Numbered from the stretch's first letter, positions 32,897-42,050 are shown. The stretch: DNA of 64,000 nucleotides from Pseudomonas putida (GCA_029953615.1 CP124529.1:3720501-3784500), one strand, 5' to 3'. Made by a program: numbers and translations. Notes: a model not told the origin generated them from the sequence alone.

Positions 32897-33049
32897 CTAG
32901 ATCATGCCTAGTAGCAACAACACCAACAGGATCACCAGCACCACGCCGATGATGCCGGACGGGCCATAGCCCCAGCTGCGCGAGTGCGGGAAGACCGGTA
33001 AGCCGCCAATCAGCAGAAGGATCAGGATGATGATGAGGATCGTGGTCAT
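32897..33049 (-). CDS. DUF3309 family small membrane protein
   Basis: Protein of 50 residues. The first helix (TTILIIILILLLIGGLPVFP) and the C-terminal helix (IIGVVLVILLVLLLLGMI) are linked by HSRSWGYGPSG, the family pattern of DUF3309. Function is unknown; such proteins are abundant, stress-linked small membrane proteins in proteobacteria. ATG 33049 lies behind GGACTCCGTC. It is read leftward, shares the terminator with actP and is followed upstream by a REP pair. Confidence 0.8.
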   Translation of the reverse strand: MTTILIIILILLLIGGLPVFPHSRSWGYGPSGIIGVVLVILLVLLLLGMI

Positions 33050-33151
33050 GACGGAGTCCTTGCGTGGTTGAGGGTCAAGGGCCTCGGACTGCTGGCCTCT
33101 TGTAAATAAGGACTGCCGGAGTTTGTGAAAGATTCCATTTGTGTGCACCTG

Positions 33152-33256
33152 TACTGGCCTCTTCGCGGGCTTGCCCGCTCCCACAGGATCACCACAGGCC
33201 TGAGGGCAGCGCCCTACCTGTGGGAGCGGGCAAGCCCGCGAAGAGGCCAGTGCAGG
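33152..33256. repeat. REP pair, type A
   Basis: Inverted pair of type A units between the DUF3309 gene and the divergent SDR gene, about 100 bases from each. Confidence 0.9.
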
Positions 33257-33363
33257 CTAACCAGATGGTCATGCCCTCCCATTCACTACCCTGATTAACC
33301 CTGCTGCTACCCAGGCCCTTGTTTAGACTCCTTTCACCAGTCATCAGAACAAGGCCAGCCACC

Positions 33364-34173
33364 ATGCAAAACCGCATCATGATCACCGGCGCCGGGTCCG
33401 GCCTCGGTCGCGAGATCGCCCTGAGCTGGGCACGTGAGGGCTGGCGTCTGGCGTTGGCCGATGTCAACGAAGCCGGCCTGCACGAAACCCTGGCGCTGGT
33501 CCGCGCGGCCGGCGGTGAGGGTTTCGTCCAGCGCTGTGACGTGCGCGACTACAGCCAGCTCACCGCCCTGGCCCAGGCCTGCACCGAGCAGTTCGGCGGT
33601 ATCGATGTGATCGTCAACAATGCCGGCGTCGCCTCGGGCGGGTTCTTCGCCGAACTGTCGCTGGAGGACTGGGACTGGCAGATCGCGGTCAACCTTATGG
33701 GCGTGGTCAAGGGCTGCAAAGCCTTCCTGCCGCTGCTGGAGCGCAGCAAGGGGCGGATCATCAATATCGCCTCGATGGCCGCGCTGATGCAGGGGCCGGG
33801 CATGAGCAACTACAACGTGGCCAAGGCCGGCGTGCTGGCCCTGTCGGAAAGCCTGCTGGTGGAGCTGCGCCAGCTGGAGGTGGCGGTGCACGTGGTGTGC
33901 CCGTCGTTCTTCCAGACCAACCTGCTGGACTCGTTCCGCGGGCCGAACCCGGCCATGAAAGCGCAGGTTGGCAAACTGCTGGAAGGCTCACCGATCAATG
34001 CGGCGGAAATCGCCGACTACATCTACCAGCAGGTTGGCGCGGGTGAATTCCTGATTCTGCCCCACGAGGCCGGGCGCCAGGCCTGGCAACTGAAGCGCCA
34101 GGCCCCCGAGCGGCTGTATGACGAGATGGCCGAGATGGCGGTGAAAATGCGGGCCAAGGCTCGGTCGCGATGA
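33364..34173 (+). CDS. SDR-family oxidoreductase
   Basis: Short-chain dehydrogenase/reductase of 269 residues. The cofactor motif is MITGAGSGLGREIAL (TGxxxGxG), with NNAG in VIVNNAGVASGG. The catalytic triad is Ser in INIASMAALM, then Tyr and Lys in YNVAKAGVLALSE (YxxxK). The acidic residue at the end of the second strand (ALADV) suggests NAD(H) preference. The substrate is not recognisable. ATG 33364 follows ACCAGCCACC without a strong ribosome site. It is transcribed alone, upstream of rsmI. Confidence 0.88.
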   Translation: MQNRIMITGAGSGLGREIALSWAREGWRLALADVNEAGLHETLALVRAAGGEGFVQRCDVRDYSQLTALAQACTEQFGGIDVIVNNAGVASGGFFAELSLEDWDWQIAVNLMGVVKGCKAFLPLLERSKGRIINIASMAALMQGPGMSNYNVAKAGVLALSESLLVELRQLEVAVHVVCPSFFQTNLLDSFRGPNPAMKAQVGKLLEGSPINAAEIADYIYQQVGAGEFLILPHEAGRQAWQLKRQAPERLYDEMAEMAVKMRAKARSR

Positions 34174-34293
34174 CTCGTCTGTAAGGCAAATTACCTCAAG
34201 ATGTAGGGGGCTTCTGATTCCCAGCGGAGCTATTGAGTAGCCGAATGCCATCAAGGCAGGCTCCGGTTTTCCCTTTCGCTGGAGGATCGGAGC

Positions 34294-34482
34294 ATGCTGG
34301 TAATAGGGCGCGAAGTAGGGGAGGTCATCATGATTGGTGATGACATTCGGATCATGGTCGTGGAAACGCGGGACGGGGTGGTGCGTTTTGGTGTGGATGC
34401 ACCGCGGCAGGTGCCGGTGCATCGGGCCGAGGTGTACAAGCGCATCAAGGAAGGGCAGAAAGATAAAGCCCGTGGAATCTGA
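34294..34482 (+). CDS. rsmI: CsrA/Rsm-family RNA-binding regulator RsmI
   Basis: Post-transcriptional regulator of 62 residues that binds GGA-containing leader RNAs. In P. putida the Rsm proteins lower c-di-GMP and biofilm formation. Key RNA contacts of CsrA are kept (R6, V42, H43, R44), but the sequence is more divergent than RsmA or RsmE, which favours the RsmI paralogue. The leader has TGGAGGATCGGAGC directly before the ATG, with two GGA motifs over the ribosome site, so autoregulation is plausible. The symbol rests on resemblance and gene neighbourhood. Confidence 0.85.
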   Translation: MLVIGREVGEVIMIGDDIRIMVVETRDGVVRFGVDAPRQVPVHRAEVYKRIKEGQKDKARGI

Positions 34483-34489
34483 TGTTGCC

Positions 34490-34592
34490 TGTGCCGGCCG
34501 TTTCGCGGGCTCGCCCGCGCCCACAGGGACCGCGCAAGGTTCAGGCCTTGGCTCCCCTGTGGGAGCCAGGCTTGCCGGCGACGAGGCCAGAC
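34490..34592. repeat. Hybrid REP pair
   Basis: The left unit is type A (CGCGGGCTCGCCCGCGCCCA). The right unit is type B-like with changes (GGGAGCCAGGCTTGCCGGCG), so the arms are of different types. It lies between rsmI and the convergent UPF0270 gene. Confidence 0.75.
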
Positions 34593-34595
34593 CTG

Positions 34596-34823
34596 CTAGT
34601 CGAGTAGCTCCCGGGGCACATCATGCTTGGCCAGCAACTGGCACTGCTGGCTTTCCGGGTCGAACAGGATGAACGCCTGGCCCTTGGCCAATGCCTGGCG
34701 CACCCGCAGCACACGGGTTTCCAGCGGGGTGTCGTCGCCATTGTCGGTACCGTCGCGGGTGACGAAGTCCTCGATCAGGCGGGTCAGGGTTTCGGCTTGC
34801 AGTTGGTCGTAAGGGATCAGCAT
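34596..34823 (-). CDS. YheU/UPF0270 family protein
   Basis: Protein of 75 residues starting MLIPYDQLQAETLTRLIEDF, the signature of the UPF0270 (YheU) family, with the acidic DGTDNGDDTPLE segment. Function unknown; soluble, probably cytoplasmic. It is read leftward, and the ATG at 34823 is preceded by CAACGCCC with weak ribosome site. The gap to the NAGGN hydrolase gene contains a GC-rich hairpin (GGGGCCGC/GCGGCCCC at 34881-34899). Confidence 0.85.
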   Translation of the reverse strand: MLIPYDQLQAETLTRLIEDFVTRDGTDNGDDTPLETRVLRVRQALAKGQAFILFDPESQQCQLLAKHDVPRELLD

Positions 34824-34907
34824 GGTGGGCGTTGCCTAGGGTGTTGGTGGGGGCATGCTACGCGAAATATCTGGCATTTTGGGGCCGCAACGCGGCCCCC
34901 AGGGCCC

Positions 34908-36092
34908 TCAGCCCTTGTTGCCAACCAGGCTATCCACCGCCGGCACCCGCGTATCGCTCTCCATCTGCGCATCATGTTCCAGCTGGTGGCTGAAGCGCTC
35001 CAACGACGCATTGGCCGGCTGCGAATCACTGGCAAACACTGGCGGGCTCAGCAGGTATGCAGACAACAACCGGCTCAACGCCGCCAGGCTGTCGATGTGT
35101 GTGCGCTCGTACCCATGGGTAGCATCGCATCCAAAGGCCACAAGCGCGGTACGAATATCGTGCCCCGCGGTCACTGCCGAATGGGCATCGCTGAAGTAGT
35201 AGCGAAACATATCGCGCCGCACCGGCAGGTCGTGGTCACCGGCCAGCTTCAGCAGGTGCCGGGACAGGTGGTAGTCGTAAGGCCCCGACGAATCCTGCAT
35301 GGCCACGCTCACCGCATGCTCGCTGGAGGCCTGCCCGGGTGCCACCGGAGCAATGTCGATGCCGACGAACTCGCTGACATCCCAGGGCAGGGCGCCAGCC
35401 GCCCCCGAGCCGGTCTCCTCGGTGATGGTGAACAATGGATGGCAGTCGATCAGCGGTTGGCGACCGCTTTCCACCACAGCCTTCAGCGCCGTCAGCAGCG
35501 CTGCCACACCGGCCTTGTCGTCCAGGTGGCGGGCGCTGATGTGGCCGCTTTCGGTGAATTCGGGCAGTGGGTCGAAGGCTACGAAATCACCGATGCTCAC
35601 ACCCAGTGCCTCGCAGTCGGCACGGGTGGCGCAGTAGGCGTCCAGGCGTACCTCCACATGTTCCCAGCTGATCGGCATCTGGTCGATGGCGGTATTGAAG
35701 GCATGCCCGCTGGCCATCAGCGGCAGCACGCTGCCACGGTAAACGCCAGTATCGGTGAATACGCTGACCCGGCTGCCTTCGGCGAAGCGGCTGGACCAGC
35801 AGCCGACCGCTGCCAGGGCCAGGCGGCCGTTGTCTTGCAACTGGCGCACGGTGGCGCCGATGGTGTCCAGGTGGGCGGACACGGCACGGTCGGGTGAGGT
35901 CTGCCGGCCTTTGAGGGTGGCGCGGATGGTGCCGCGGCGGGTCAGCTCGAAGGGCACGCCCAGCTCGTCCAGGCGTTCGGCCACGTAGCGCACGATGGTG
36001 TCGGTGAAACCGGTGGGGCTGGGGATAGCGAGCATCTCCAGCAGCACGCGTTTGAGGTAGTCGAGATCGGGTTCGGGATGTCGGTCGGACAT
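34908..36092 (-). CDS. M42-family hydrolase of the NAGGN osmoprotectant operon
   Basis: Metallopeptidase-like protein of 394 residues, third gene of the N-acetylglutaminylglutamine amide trio (TIGR03106 type). Metal ligands typical of M42 are seen: VSAHLDTIG (His), ARHLDDKAGVAALL (Asp), TITEETGSGAAG (Glu-Glu), GIDIAP (Asp) and GCDATHGYERTH (His). It may process or turn over the dipeptide amide, but its exact role is not established. A REP pair separates it from the synthetase gene. Confidence 0.88.
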   Translation of the reverse strand: MSDRHPEPDLDYLKRVLLEMLAIPSPTGFTDTIVRYVAERLDELGVPFELTRRGTIRATLKGRQTSPDRAVSAHLDTIGATVRQLQDNGRLALAAVGCWSSRFAEGSRVSVFTDTGVYRGSVLPLMASGHAFNTAIDQMPISWEHVEVRLDAYCATRADCEALGVSIGDFVAFDPLPEFTESGHISARHLDDKAGVAALLTALKAVVESGRQPLIDCHPLFTITEETGSGAAGALPWDVSEFVGIDIAPVAPGQASSEHAVSVAMQDSSGPYDYHLSRHLLKLAGDHDLPVRRDMFRYYFSDAHSAVTAGHDIRTALVAFGCDATHGYERTHIDSLAALSRLLSAYLLSPPVFASDSQPANASLERFSHQLEHDAQMESDTRVPAVDSLVGNKG

Positions 36093-36114
36093 GGTTGGGG
36101 ACTCCTTTACTCCT

Positions 36115-36206
36115 GTGCCGGCCTCTTCGCGGGCATGCCCGCTCCCACAGGGACTTCACGAGCTGTCGTGGACCTGTGGGAGCGGGCGAGCCCGCGAAGA
36201 GGCCAT
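36115..36206. repeat. REP pair, type A, inside the NAGGN operon
   Basis: Inverted pair of type A units in the 120-base gap between the synthetase and M42 genes, which are read in the same leftward direction. Confidence 0.9.
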
Positions 36207-36212
36207 CAGCCT

Positions 36213-37958
36213 TTACGCCAAAGGCCGGCTATGCGGAAACAGCAGGTCGATAAAACGCTCGGCGGTCGGCTGCGGTTCATGGTTGGCCAACCCGGCACGC
36301 TCGTTGGCCTCGATGATCACGTACTCCGGTTGCTCGGCATCAGGCACCATGAAGTCCAGCCCTACCACCGGAATCTCCAGCGCCCGTGCAGCGCGCACGG
36401 CGGCGTCGGCCAGCACCGGGTGCAGGCGTTCGGTCACGTCTTCCAGGGTGCCGCCGGTATGCAGGTTGGCGGTGCGCCGTACGGCCAGGCGCTGGCCGGC
36501 GGGCAACACATCGTCATAAGCAAAGCCCGCCGCGCGCAGGGTGCGCTCGGTTTCGTCGTCCAGCGGAATGCGGCTTTCGCCACTGGTTGCGGCCTGGCGC
36601 CGACGGCTCTGGGCCTCGATCAGCTGGCGGATACTGTGCGTGCCATCGCCCAGCACTTGCGCCGGGTGACGGATGGCGGCGGCCACCACTTCGTAGCCGA
36701 TCACCACGATGCGCAGGTCATGCCCGGCATGGAAGCTTTCCAGCAATACGCGGCTGTCGAACTGGCGGGCATGCGCCACGGCCTGGGTGATGTCGTCGAT
36801 GCAGGTGAGGTTCACCGCCACTCCCTGGCCTTGCTCGCCATCGACCGGCTTGACCACCACCGCGCCATGCTCGTCAAGAAACGCCATGTTGTCGTCGGCA
36901 TTGCCAGCCAACTGTTGCGCGGGCACCTGCAGCCCGGCGTTGTGCAGGGCATGCCGGGTCAGGCGCTTGTCCTGGCACAGGGTCATGGTCACGGCGCTGG
37001 TCAGGTCGCTGAGCGACTCACGGCAGCGAATGCGGCGCCCGCCCAGGCTGAGGGTGAACAGGCCGCCGGCGGCATCGTCCACCTGTACCTCGATGCCTCG
37101 ACGCAGCGCTTCGTCGACAATGATGCGTGCGTACGGGTTGAGATCGGCTTGCGGCCCAGGCCCGAGAAACAGCTGCTCGTTGATGCCGTTCTTGCGCTTG
37201 ACCGCGAAGGTTGGCAGGTTGCGAAAACCCAGCTTCTGGTACAGGCGCTTGGCCTGGCGGTTGTCGTGCAGCACTGACAGGTCCAGGTAGGCCAGGCCGC
37301 GGCTCATGAAGTGTTCGATCAGGTGGCGCACCAGCACTTCACCCACGCCCGGGCGGGTGCAATGCGGGTCGACCGCCAGGCACCACAGGCTACTGCCGTG
37401 TTCGGGGTCGTCGAACGCCTTGGCGTGGTTCAGGCCCATGACGCTGCCGATCACCGCGCCGCTGTCTTCGTCCTCGGCCAGCCAGTACACCGGGCCGCCC
37501 AGGTGCAGGGGCGTGAGCAGTTCGGCGTCGACCGGTAGCATGCCGCGCGCCTGGTACAGGGTGTTGATTGCCTGCCAGTCGCCCGGGTTCTGCGCCCGGC
37601 GCACGCGGAAGCCGCGGAACACCTTTTGCGCCGGGCGGTAGTCGGTGAACCACAGGCGCAGGGTGTCGGACGGGTCGAGGAACAACTGCTGCGGGGCCTG
37701 GGCCAGCAGCTGCTGTGGCGCGGCCACGTACAGGGCGATGTCGCGCTCGCCGGGGCGCTCTTCCAGCAGGTCGGCGGCCAGCTCGGCCGGGTTGGGGTAG
37801 GTGTGGCCGATCAGCAGTCGGCCCCAGCCGCAATGCACGGCCCGCGGCTGGTCGTGGGGCTGGCTGCCATCGCCGGCCAGGCGCGCCTGCAAGCGCTCGT
37901 AGGACGGCGCCTGGCCGCGCAGCAGGCGCTGACCGTAAGCAGTTTCGTGAGCTTTCAT
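36213..37958 (-). CDS. ngg: N-acetylglutaminylglutamine synthetase
   Basis: Fusion enzyme of 581 residues. The N-terminal half is a GNAT acetyltransferase (SSLWCLAVDPHCTRPGVGEV, then LAYLDLSVLHDNRQAKRLYQ). The C-terminal half is an ATP-grasp ligase (VVVKPVDGEQGQGVAVNL, and VIIEANERAGL near the end). It joins two glutamines and acetylates the product, making N-acetylglutaminylglutamine, the precursor of the osmolyte NAGGN. It is read three bases after the amidotransferase gene, so the two are coupled. The pathway is known from S. meliloti and P. aeruginosa as an osmotic-stress response. Confidence 0.92.
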   Translation of the reverse strand: MKAHETAYGQRLLRGQAPSYERLQARLAGDGSQPHDQPRAVHCGWGRLLIGHTYPNPAELAADLLEERPGERDIALYVAAPQQLLAQAPQQLFLDPSDTLRLWFTDYRPAQKVFRGFRVRRAQNPGDWQAINTLYQARGMLPVDAELLTPLHLGGPVYWLAEDEDSGAVIGSVMGLNHAKAFDDPEHGSSLWCLAVDPHCTRPGVGEVLVRHLIEHFMSRGLAYLDLSVLHDNRQAKRLYQKLGFRNLPTFAVKRKNGINEQLFLGPGPQADLNPYARIIVDEALRRGIEVQVDDAAGGLFTLSLGGRRIRCRESLSDLTSAVTMTLCQDKRLTRHALHNAGLQVPAQQLAGNADDNMAFLDEHGAVVVKPVDGEQGQGVAVNLTCIDDITQAVAHARQFDSRVLLESFHAGHDLRIVVIGYEVVAAAIRHPAQVLGDGTHSIRQLIEAQSRRRQAATSGESRIPLDDETERTLRAAGFAYDDVLPAGQRLAVRRTANLHTGGTLEDVTERLHPVLADAAVRAARALEIPVVGLDFMVPDAEQPEYVIIEANERAGLANHEPQPTAERFIDLLFPHSRPLA

Positions 37959-37961
37959 CGG

Positions 37962-39749
37962 TCAGATTCCTTGTTCGCTCAGCCACAGGTTCAGTGCCGC
38001 CAGCTGCCACAGCTTGGAGCCGCGCAGCGGCGTCAACTGGCCGTGCGGGTTGTTCAGCAAGCGGTCAAGCATGGCCGGGTTGAACAGCCCGCGGTCCTGG
38101 CTGGGGTCGGTCAGCAGTTCACGTACCCAGCCGAGGGTGGCGCCTTCCAGGTGCTTCAGGCCCGGCACCGGGAAGTAGCCCTTCTTGCGGTCGATCACCT
38201 CGTGCGGGATCACCCGCCGCGCGGCCTGCTTGAGCACGTGCTTGCCGCCGTCTGGCAGCTTGAAGCGTGCCGGAATGCGCGCCGACAGCTCCACCAGGCG
38301 GTAGTCGAGGAACGGCGTGCGCGCCTCCAGGCCCCAGGCCATGGTCATGTTGTCGACCCGTTTGACCGGGTCGTCGACCAGCATTACCGTGCTGTCCAGG
38401 CGCAGCGCCTTGTCTACCGCGTCAGGGGCGCCGGGCCGGGCGAAGTGTTCACGGACGAAGTCGCCGGCCGCGTCGGTTTCCAGCAGCCAGGGGGCCTGCA
38501 CGGTGTCGCGGTACTCGGCGTGGCTGCGATCGAAGAAGGCATCGCGGTAGGCGGCAAAGGCATCCTCGGCGCCGTCCACCTGCGGGTACCAGTGGTAGCC
38601 GGCGAACAGTTCGTCGGCGCCCTGGCCGCTTTGCACGCCCTTGCAGTGCTTGGCCACTTCGCGCGACAGCAGGTAGAAGGCGATGCAGTCGTGGCTGACC
38701 ATCGGCTCGCTCATGGCGCGGAAGGCGGCTGGCAGCTGGTCGATGATCTCGTGTTCGGCGATGCGCAGTTGGTGGTGACGGGTGCCGTAGTGCCTGGCGA
38801 TCAGGTCGGAGTACTGGAATTCGTCGCCGCGTTCGCCGCCGGCATCCTCGAAACCGATGGAGAAGGTCGACAGATCGTCCACGCCCACTTCGCGCAGCAG
38901 GCCGACCAGCAGGCTGGAGTCGACCCCGCCTGACAGCAGCACACCCACGTCCACCGCTGCCCGTTGACGAATGGCCACGGCGTCGCGGGTGGCGTCGAGC
39001 ACGCGGGTGGTCCAGCCTTCCAGGTCCAATTCACGTTCGTCAGGGTTGGCGCCGTAGTGCAACTGCCACCAGGTCTGGCGTTCCACTTCGCCATGGCGGT
39101 CGATACGCATCCAGGTACCGGGCTCCAGCTTTTGCACGTTGGCCAGCAGGGTGCGTGGCGCCGGCACCACGGCGTGGAAATTCAGATAGTGGTTGAGAGC
39201 CACCGGGTCGAGCATCGGGTCGATATCACCACCCTTGAGCAGCGCCGGCAGGGTCGAGGCGAAACGCAGGCGCTCGCCGTTGCGCGACAGGTACAACGGT
39301 TTTACGCCCAAGCGGTCGCGGGCCAGGAACAGGCGCTGGTTGTCGCGCTCCCAGATGGCCAGGGCGAACATGCCATTGAGCTTGGGCAGCAAAGCCGCGC
39401 CCCAGGCGTGATAGCCCTTGAGCAGCACCTCGGTGTCGCCGTCGGACCAGAAGCTGTAGCCCAGCGCCTGCAATTCCTGGCGCAGCTCGGGGAAGTTGTA
39501 GATGGCACCGTTGAAGGCCAACGACAGGCCCAGGGTGTTGTCCACCATCGGCTGCGCCGAGCCGTCGGACAGGTCCATGATTTTCAGGCGCCGGTGGCCG
39601 AGGGCGATCGGGCCTTGGCTATGGAAGCCCCAGGCATCCGGCCCGCGGGGCGCCAGGTGGTGGGTGATGCGCTCTACCGCAGCCAGGTCGGCTGGGCGAG
39701 GGGCTTGGTCGATGGGGGTGAAACGCAACTCTCCTGCTAATCCGCACAT
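37962..39749 (-). CDS. asnO: N-acetylglutaminylglutamine amidotransferase (AsnB-like)
   Basis: Class II glutamine amidotransferase of 595 residues that amidates N-acetylglutaminylglutamine to NAGGN. Cys2 of MCGLAGEL is the glutaminase nucleophile. The synthetase domain has the PP-loop VLLSGGVDSSLLVGLL near residue 270 and FSIGFEDAGGERG. It resembles asparagine synthetase B but lies in the NAGGN operon, which decides the call. It is the first gene of the leftward operon. The 230-base region upstream holds a hybrid REP pair and should contain the osmoregulated promoter. Confidence 0.92.
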   Translation of the reverse strand: MCGLAGELRFTPIDQAPRPADLAAVERITHHLAPRGPDAWGFHSQGPIALGHRRLKIMDLSDGSAQPMVDNTLGLSLAFNGAIYNFPELRQELQALGYSFWSDGDTEVLLKGYHAWGAALLPKLNGMFALAIWERDNQRLFLARDRLGVKPLYLSRNGERLRFASTLPALLKGGDIDPMLDPVALNHYLNFHAVVPAPRTLLANVQKLEPGTWMRIDRHGEVERQTWWQLHYGANPDERELDLEGWTTRVLDATRDAVAIRQRAAVDVGVLLSGGVDSSLLVGLLREVGVDDLSTFSIGFEDAGGERGDEFQYSDLIARHYGTRHHQLRIAEHEIIDQLPAAFRAMSEPMVSHDCIAFYLLSREVAKHCKGVQSGQGADELFAGYHWYPQVDGAEDAFAAYRDAFFDRSHAEYRDTVQAPWLLETDAAGDFVREHFARPGAPDAVDKALRLDSTVMLVDDPVKRVDNMTMAWGLEARTPFLDYRLVELSARIPARFKLPDGGKHVLKQAARRVIPHEVIDRKKGYFPVPGLKHLEGATLGWVRELLTDPSQDRGLFNPAMLDRLLNNPHGQLTPLRGSKLWQLAALNLWLSEQGI

Positions 39750-39854
39750 AGATCCTTACCGGTTGTTCCGTTGGGGAGGGGGTGCCCCGGATTAGGGCAC
39801 CTTAAGGAACTGACCCATGTGGTTTGCGAGAGTTTTAGATCGATCTGTTATATG

Positions 39855-39970
39855 GGCTGCTGCGAAGCCCTTCGCGGGCTCGCCCGCTCCCACAGGTTCA
39901 CCGCAGGCCTAGGGGCTTGCGCGGTCCCTGTGGGAGCTGGCTTGCCGGCGATTGGGCTGCGCAGCAGCCC
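39855..39970. repeat. Hybrid REP pair (type A left, type B right)
   Basis: The left unit is type A (CGCGGGCTCGCCCGCTCCCA), the right unit is type B (GGGAGCTGGCTTGCCGGCG). The outer arms GGGCTGCTGCG and CGCAGCAGCCC pair with each other. It lies between mnmC and the NAGGN operon. Confidence 0.85.
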
Positions 39971-39979
39971 CCGGCCCGA

Positions 39980-41944
39980 TCACTTGCCTCGAATCAACCT
40001 GCGCAAGGCAAACCGGTTCGGGTGGCACGCCTCCGCCACTGCCCGTGGCAATGGCAGCGGTTCCCCGCACACCCACGCCGCCACCAGTTCGCCGCTCAAC
40101 GGCGCCGTGATCAACCCGCGCGAGCCATGCCCGCTGTTCACATACAACCCATCCAGCCAAGGGCAGGCCTCATCCGGCACCTGCCGCGCGTCCCGGCCCA
40201 GCACCGCGTAAGCCTCGGCAAACGCCTGTGCATCTGCCACCGGCCCGACGATCGGCAGGTAATCCGGGCTGGTGCAACGGAACGCCGCACGCCCCTGCAA
40301 TTGCCCAGGGTCCAGCTCGGCGGTGCCCAGGCGCCGGGCCAGGTCGAGCGAAATTTCGTCCAGCAATGCCAGGTTGCCCTGGTGCTCGGCCACAGTCGGC
40401 GCCAGGTCTGTGCTATGGAAGTCGAAACTCGCGCCCAAGGTATGTTCATCTGCGCGCGGCGGCGCCACATAGCCTTCCGCACACACCACGGTGCGCAGCG
40501 CGCGGCTGCTGGCGGTGGCCGGCAGGCGGGTGATCTGCCCGCGGATGCGCTTGAGCGGCAGCTGCGCGCACGGCTCGAAGCGCTGCACGTCGGCGGCACC
40601 AGCCAGCACCACCACCGGCGCGCTGGCCAGCAGGCGTTCCCCCGCCCAGGCTTGCCACTGCCTGTCGACCTTGCGCAACTCGAGCACTTCCTGGTGCGTG
40701 ACCAGGCGAATACCCGGGTGCTGCAACTGCTGCTGGCACAGCGCCGGTGGATGCACCCAGCCACCTTCGGGATAGAACAGCCCACCCGCCGGCAAGGCCA
40801 CCCCGGCGATGGCTTCGGCCTCTGCACGTTCCAGCGAGTGCAGCAGGCCATGTTCGAAGGCGGCGGCCAGTTTGCCCTGGCGTTCGGCTTCCTTGCTGTC
40901 GAAGGCCAGTTGCAGCACGCCACAGGCATCCCAGTCGCGGCCACGCTGCAGCCGCTGCAACTGGCGCCGGGTGTAGCCGAAACCGGCCAGGATCATCTGC
41001 GATAACGCCGTGCCATGGGCGGACAGTTTGAGGTACAGCACCCCTTGCGGGTTACCCGAAGCTTCCCGTGCCGGGGCATCGTGGCGTTCCAGTACGGTCA
41101 CCTGCCAGCCTCGCCGGGCCAGGCTGGCGGCGGTGGTGCTGCCGGCTAGCCCGGCACCGACCACCAGTGCTTCGCGCGGCCCGGCTGCGGCAGCCGGGCG
41201 TGCGTACCACGGCGCGCCAGGGTTGGGCACGGGGCCGACATAGGCGCCGCTCATCACTTCCCATTTCTTGCCGATGCCTGGCACCTTCTTCATCGCGAAG
41301 CCAGCATCGACCAGGCTGCGGCGTACCCAGCCGGTGGTGGTGAACGTGCCCAGCACCGTGCCTGGGTGTGACAGCCGCGCCAGTTGCGCGAACAGCTCCG
41401 GGGTCCACATGTCGGGGTTCTTGGCCGGGGCGAAGCCGTCGAGGAACCACACATCGATCTGCGCATCGAGTTGCGGCAGCTGTTCCAGTACGTCGCCGAT
41501 CAGCAGGGTGAGGGTGACCCGGCCATCATTGAAGGTGAACTGCTGAAAGCCCGGGTGCACGGCCACGTACTGCTCCAGCAGGGGCTGGCTGTAGGCTGCC
41601 AGTTCCGGCCACAAGCGTATGGCGCGGGCCAGATCGTCGCGACCGAGGGGGTACTTTTCGACACTGATGAAATGCAGGCGAGCCTTGGCGTGGGCGTGTT
41701 GCTCGAACAGTTGCCAGGCACAGTAGAAGTTCATGCCGGTGCCGAAACCGGTTTCGCCGATCACCATGCAGGCGTGCGGGGCGAGGTCGGCAAAGCGCTC
41801 GGCCAGGCGGGTTTGCCCAAGAAACACGTGCCTGGTTTCTTCGATGCCTTCGTTGACCGCGAAATAGACGTCGTCGTATTGCCGCGAGTGGGGGCGGCCC
41901 TGGTCGTCCCAGTCGATCTGGGCGTGCTGGAGGAGGGTGGACAT
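39980..41944 (-). CDS. mnmC: tRNA 5-methylaminomethyl-2-thiouridine biosynthesis bifunctional protein MnmC
   Basis: Bifunctional cytoplasmic enzyme of 654 residues for the last two steps of mnm5s2U34 in tRNA. The N-terminal MnmD methyltransferase domain (about residues 1-235) contains MVIGETGFGTGMNFYCAWQL and VWFLDGFAPAKNPDMW. The C-terminal MnmC FAD oxidoreductase (about 255-640) starts with the dinucleotide motif LVVGAGLAGSTTAASLARRG. The length fits the fused gammaproteobacterial enzyme. Read leftward from ATG 41944, divergent from the polyphosphate gene. It seems to be transcribed alone. Confidence 0.95.
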   Translation of the reverse strand: MSTLLQHAQIDWDDQGRPHSRQYDDVYFAVNEGIEETRHVFLGQTRLAERFADLAPHACMVIGETGFGTGMNFYCAWQLFEQHAHAKARLHFISVEKYPLGRDDLARAIRLWPELAAYSQPLLEQYVAVHPGFQQFTFNDGRVTLTLLIGDVLEQLPQLDAQIDVWFLDGFAPAKNPDMWTPELFAQLARLSHPGTVLGTFTTTGWVRRSLVDAGFAMKKVPGIGKKWEVMSGAYVGPVPNPGAPWYARPAAAAGPREALVVGAGLAGSTTAASLARRGWQVTVLERHDAPAREASGNPQGVLYLKLSAHGTALSQMILAGFGYTRRQLQRLQRGRDWDACGVLQLAFDSKEAERQGKLAAAFEHGLLHSLERAEAEAIAGVALPAGGLFYPEGGWVHPPALCQQQLQHPGIRLVTHQEVLELRKVDRQWQAWAGERLLASAPVVVLAGAADVQRFEPCAQLPLKRIRGQITRLPATASSRALRTVVCAEGYVAPPRADEHTLGASFDFHSTDLAPTVAEHQGNLALLDEISLDLARRLGTAELDPGQLQGRAAFRCTSPDYLPIVGPVADAQAFAEAYAVLGRDARQVPDEACPWLDGLYVNSGHGSRGLITAPLSGELVAAWVCGEPLPLPRAVAEACHPNRFALRRLIRGK

Positions 41945-42003
41945 GGTTGGCTCGGTTGCAGCGGATGGGCGGATTTTATGCCATCCGGAAGGTTTGCGCA
42001 GGC

Positions 42004-42050
42004 TGTGCCGGCCTCTTCGCGGGCACGCCCGCTCTCACAGGTACTGCACA
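42004..42050. repeat. Solitary type A REP unit
   Basis: Single unit GCCTCTTCGCGGGCACGCCC with the CTCTCACAGG end (one base change), with no inverted partner within 100 bases. It lies between divergent mnmC and the polyphosphate gene. Confidence 0.8.

Noticed and set aside
34881..34899. GGGGCCGC/GCGGCCCC hairpin as terminator of the M42 gene
   Set aside because: The stem is perfect, but neither strand has a T tract after it. It is more likely part of a REP-like remnant.
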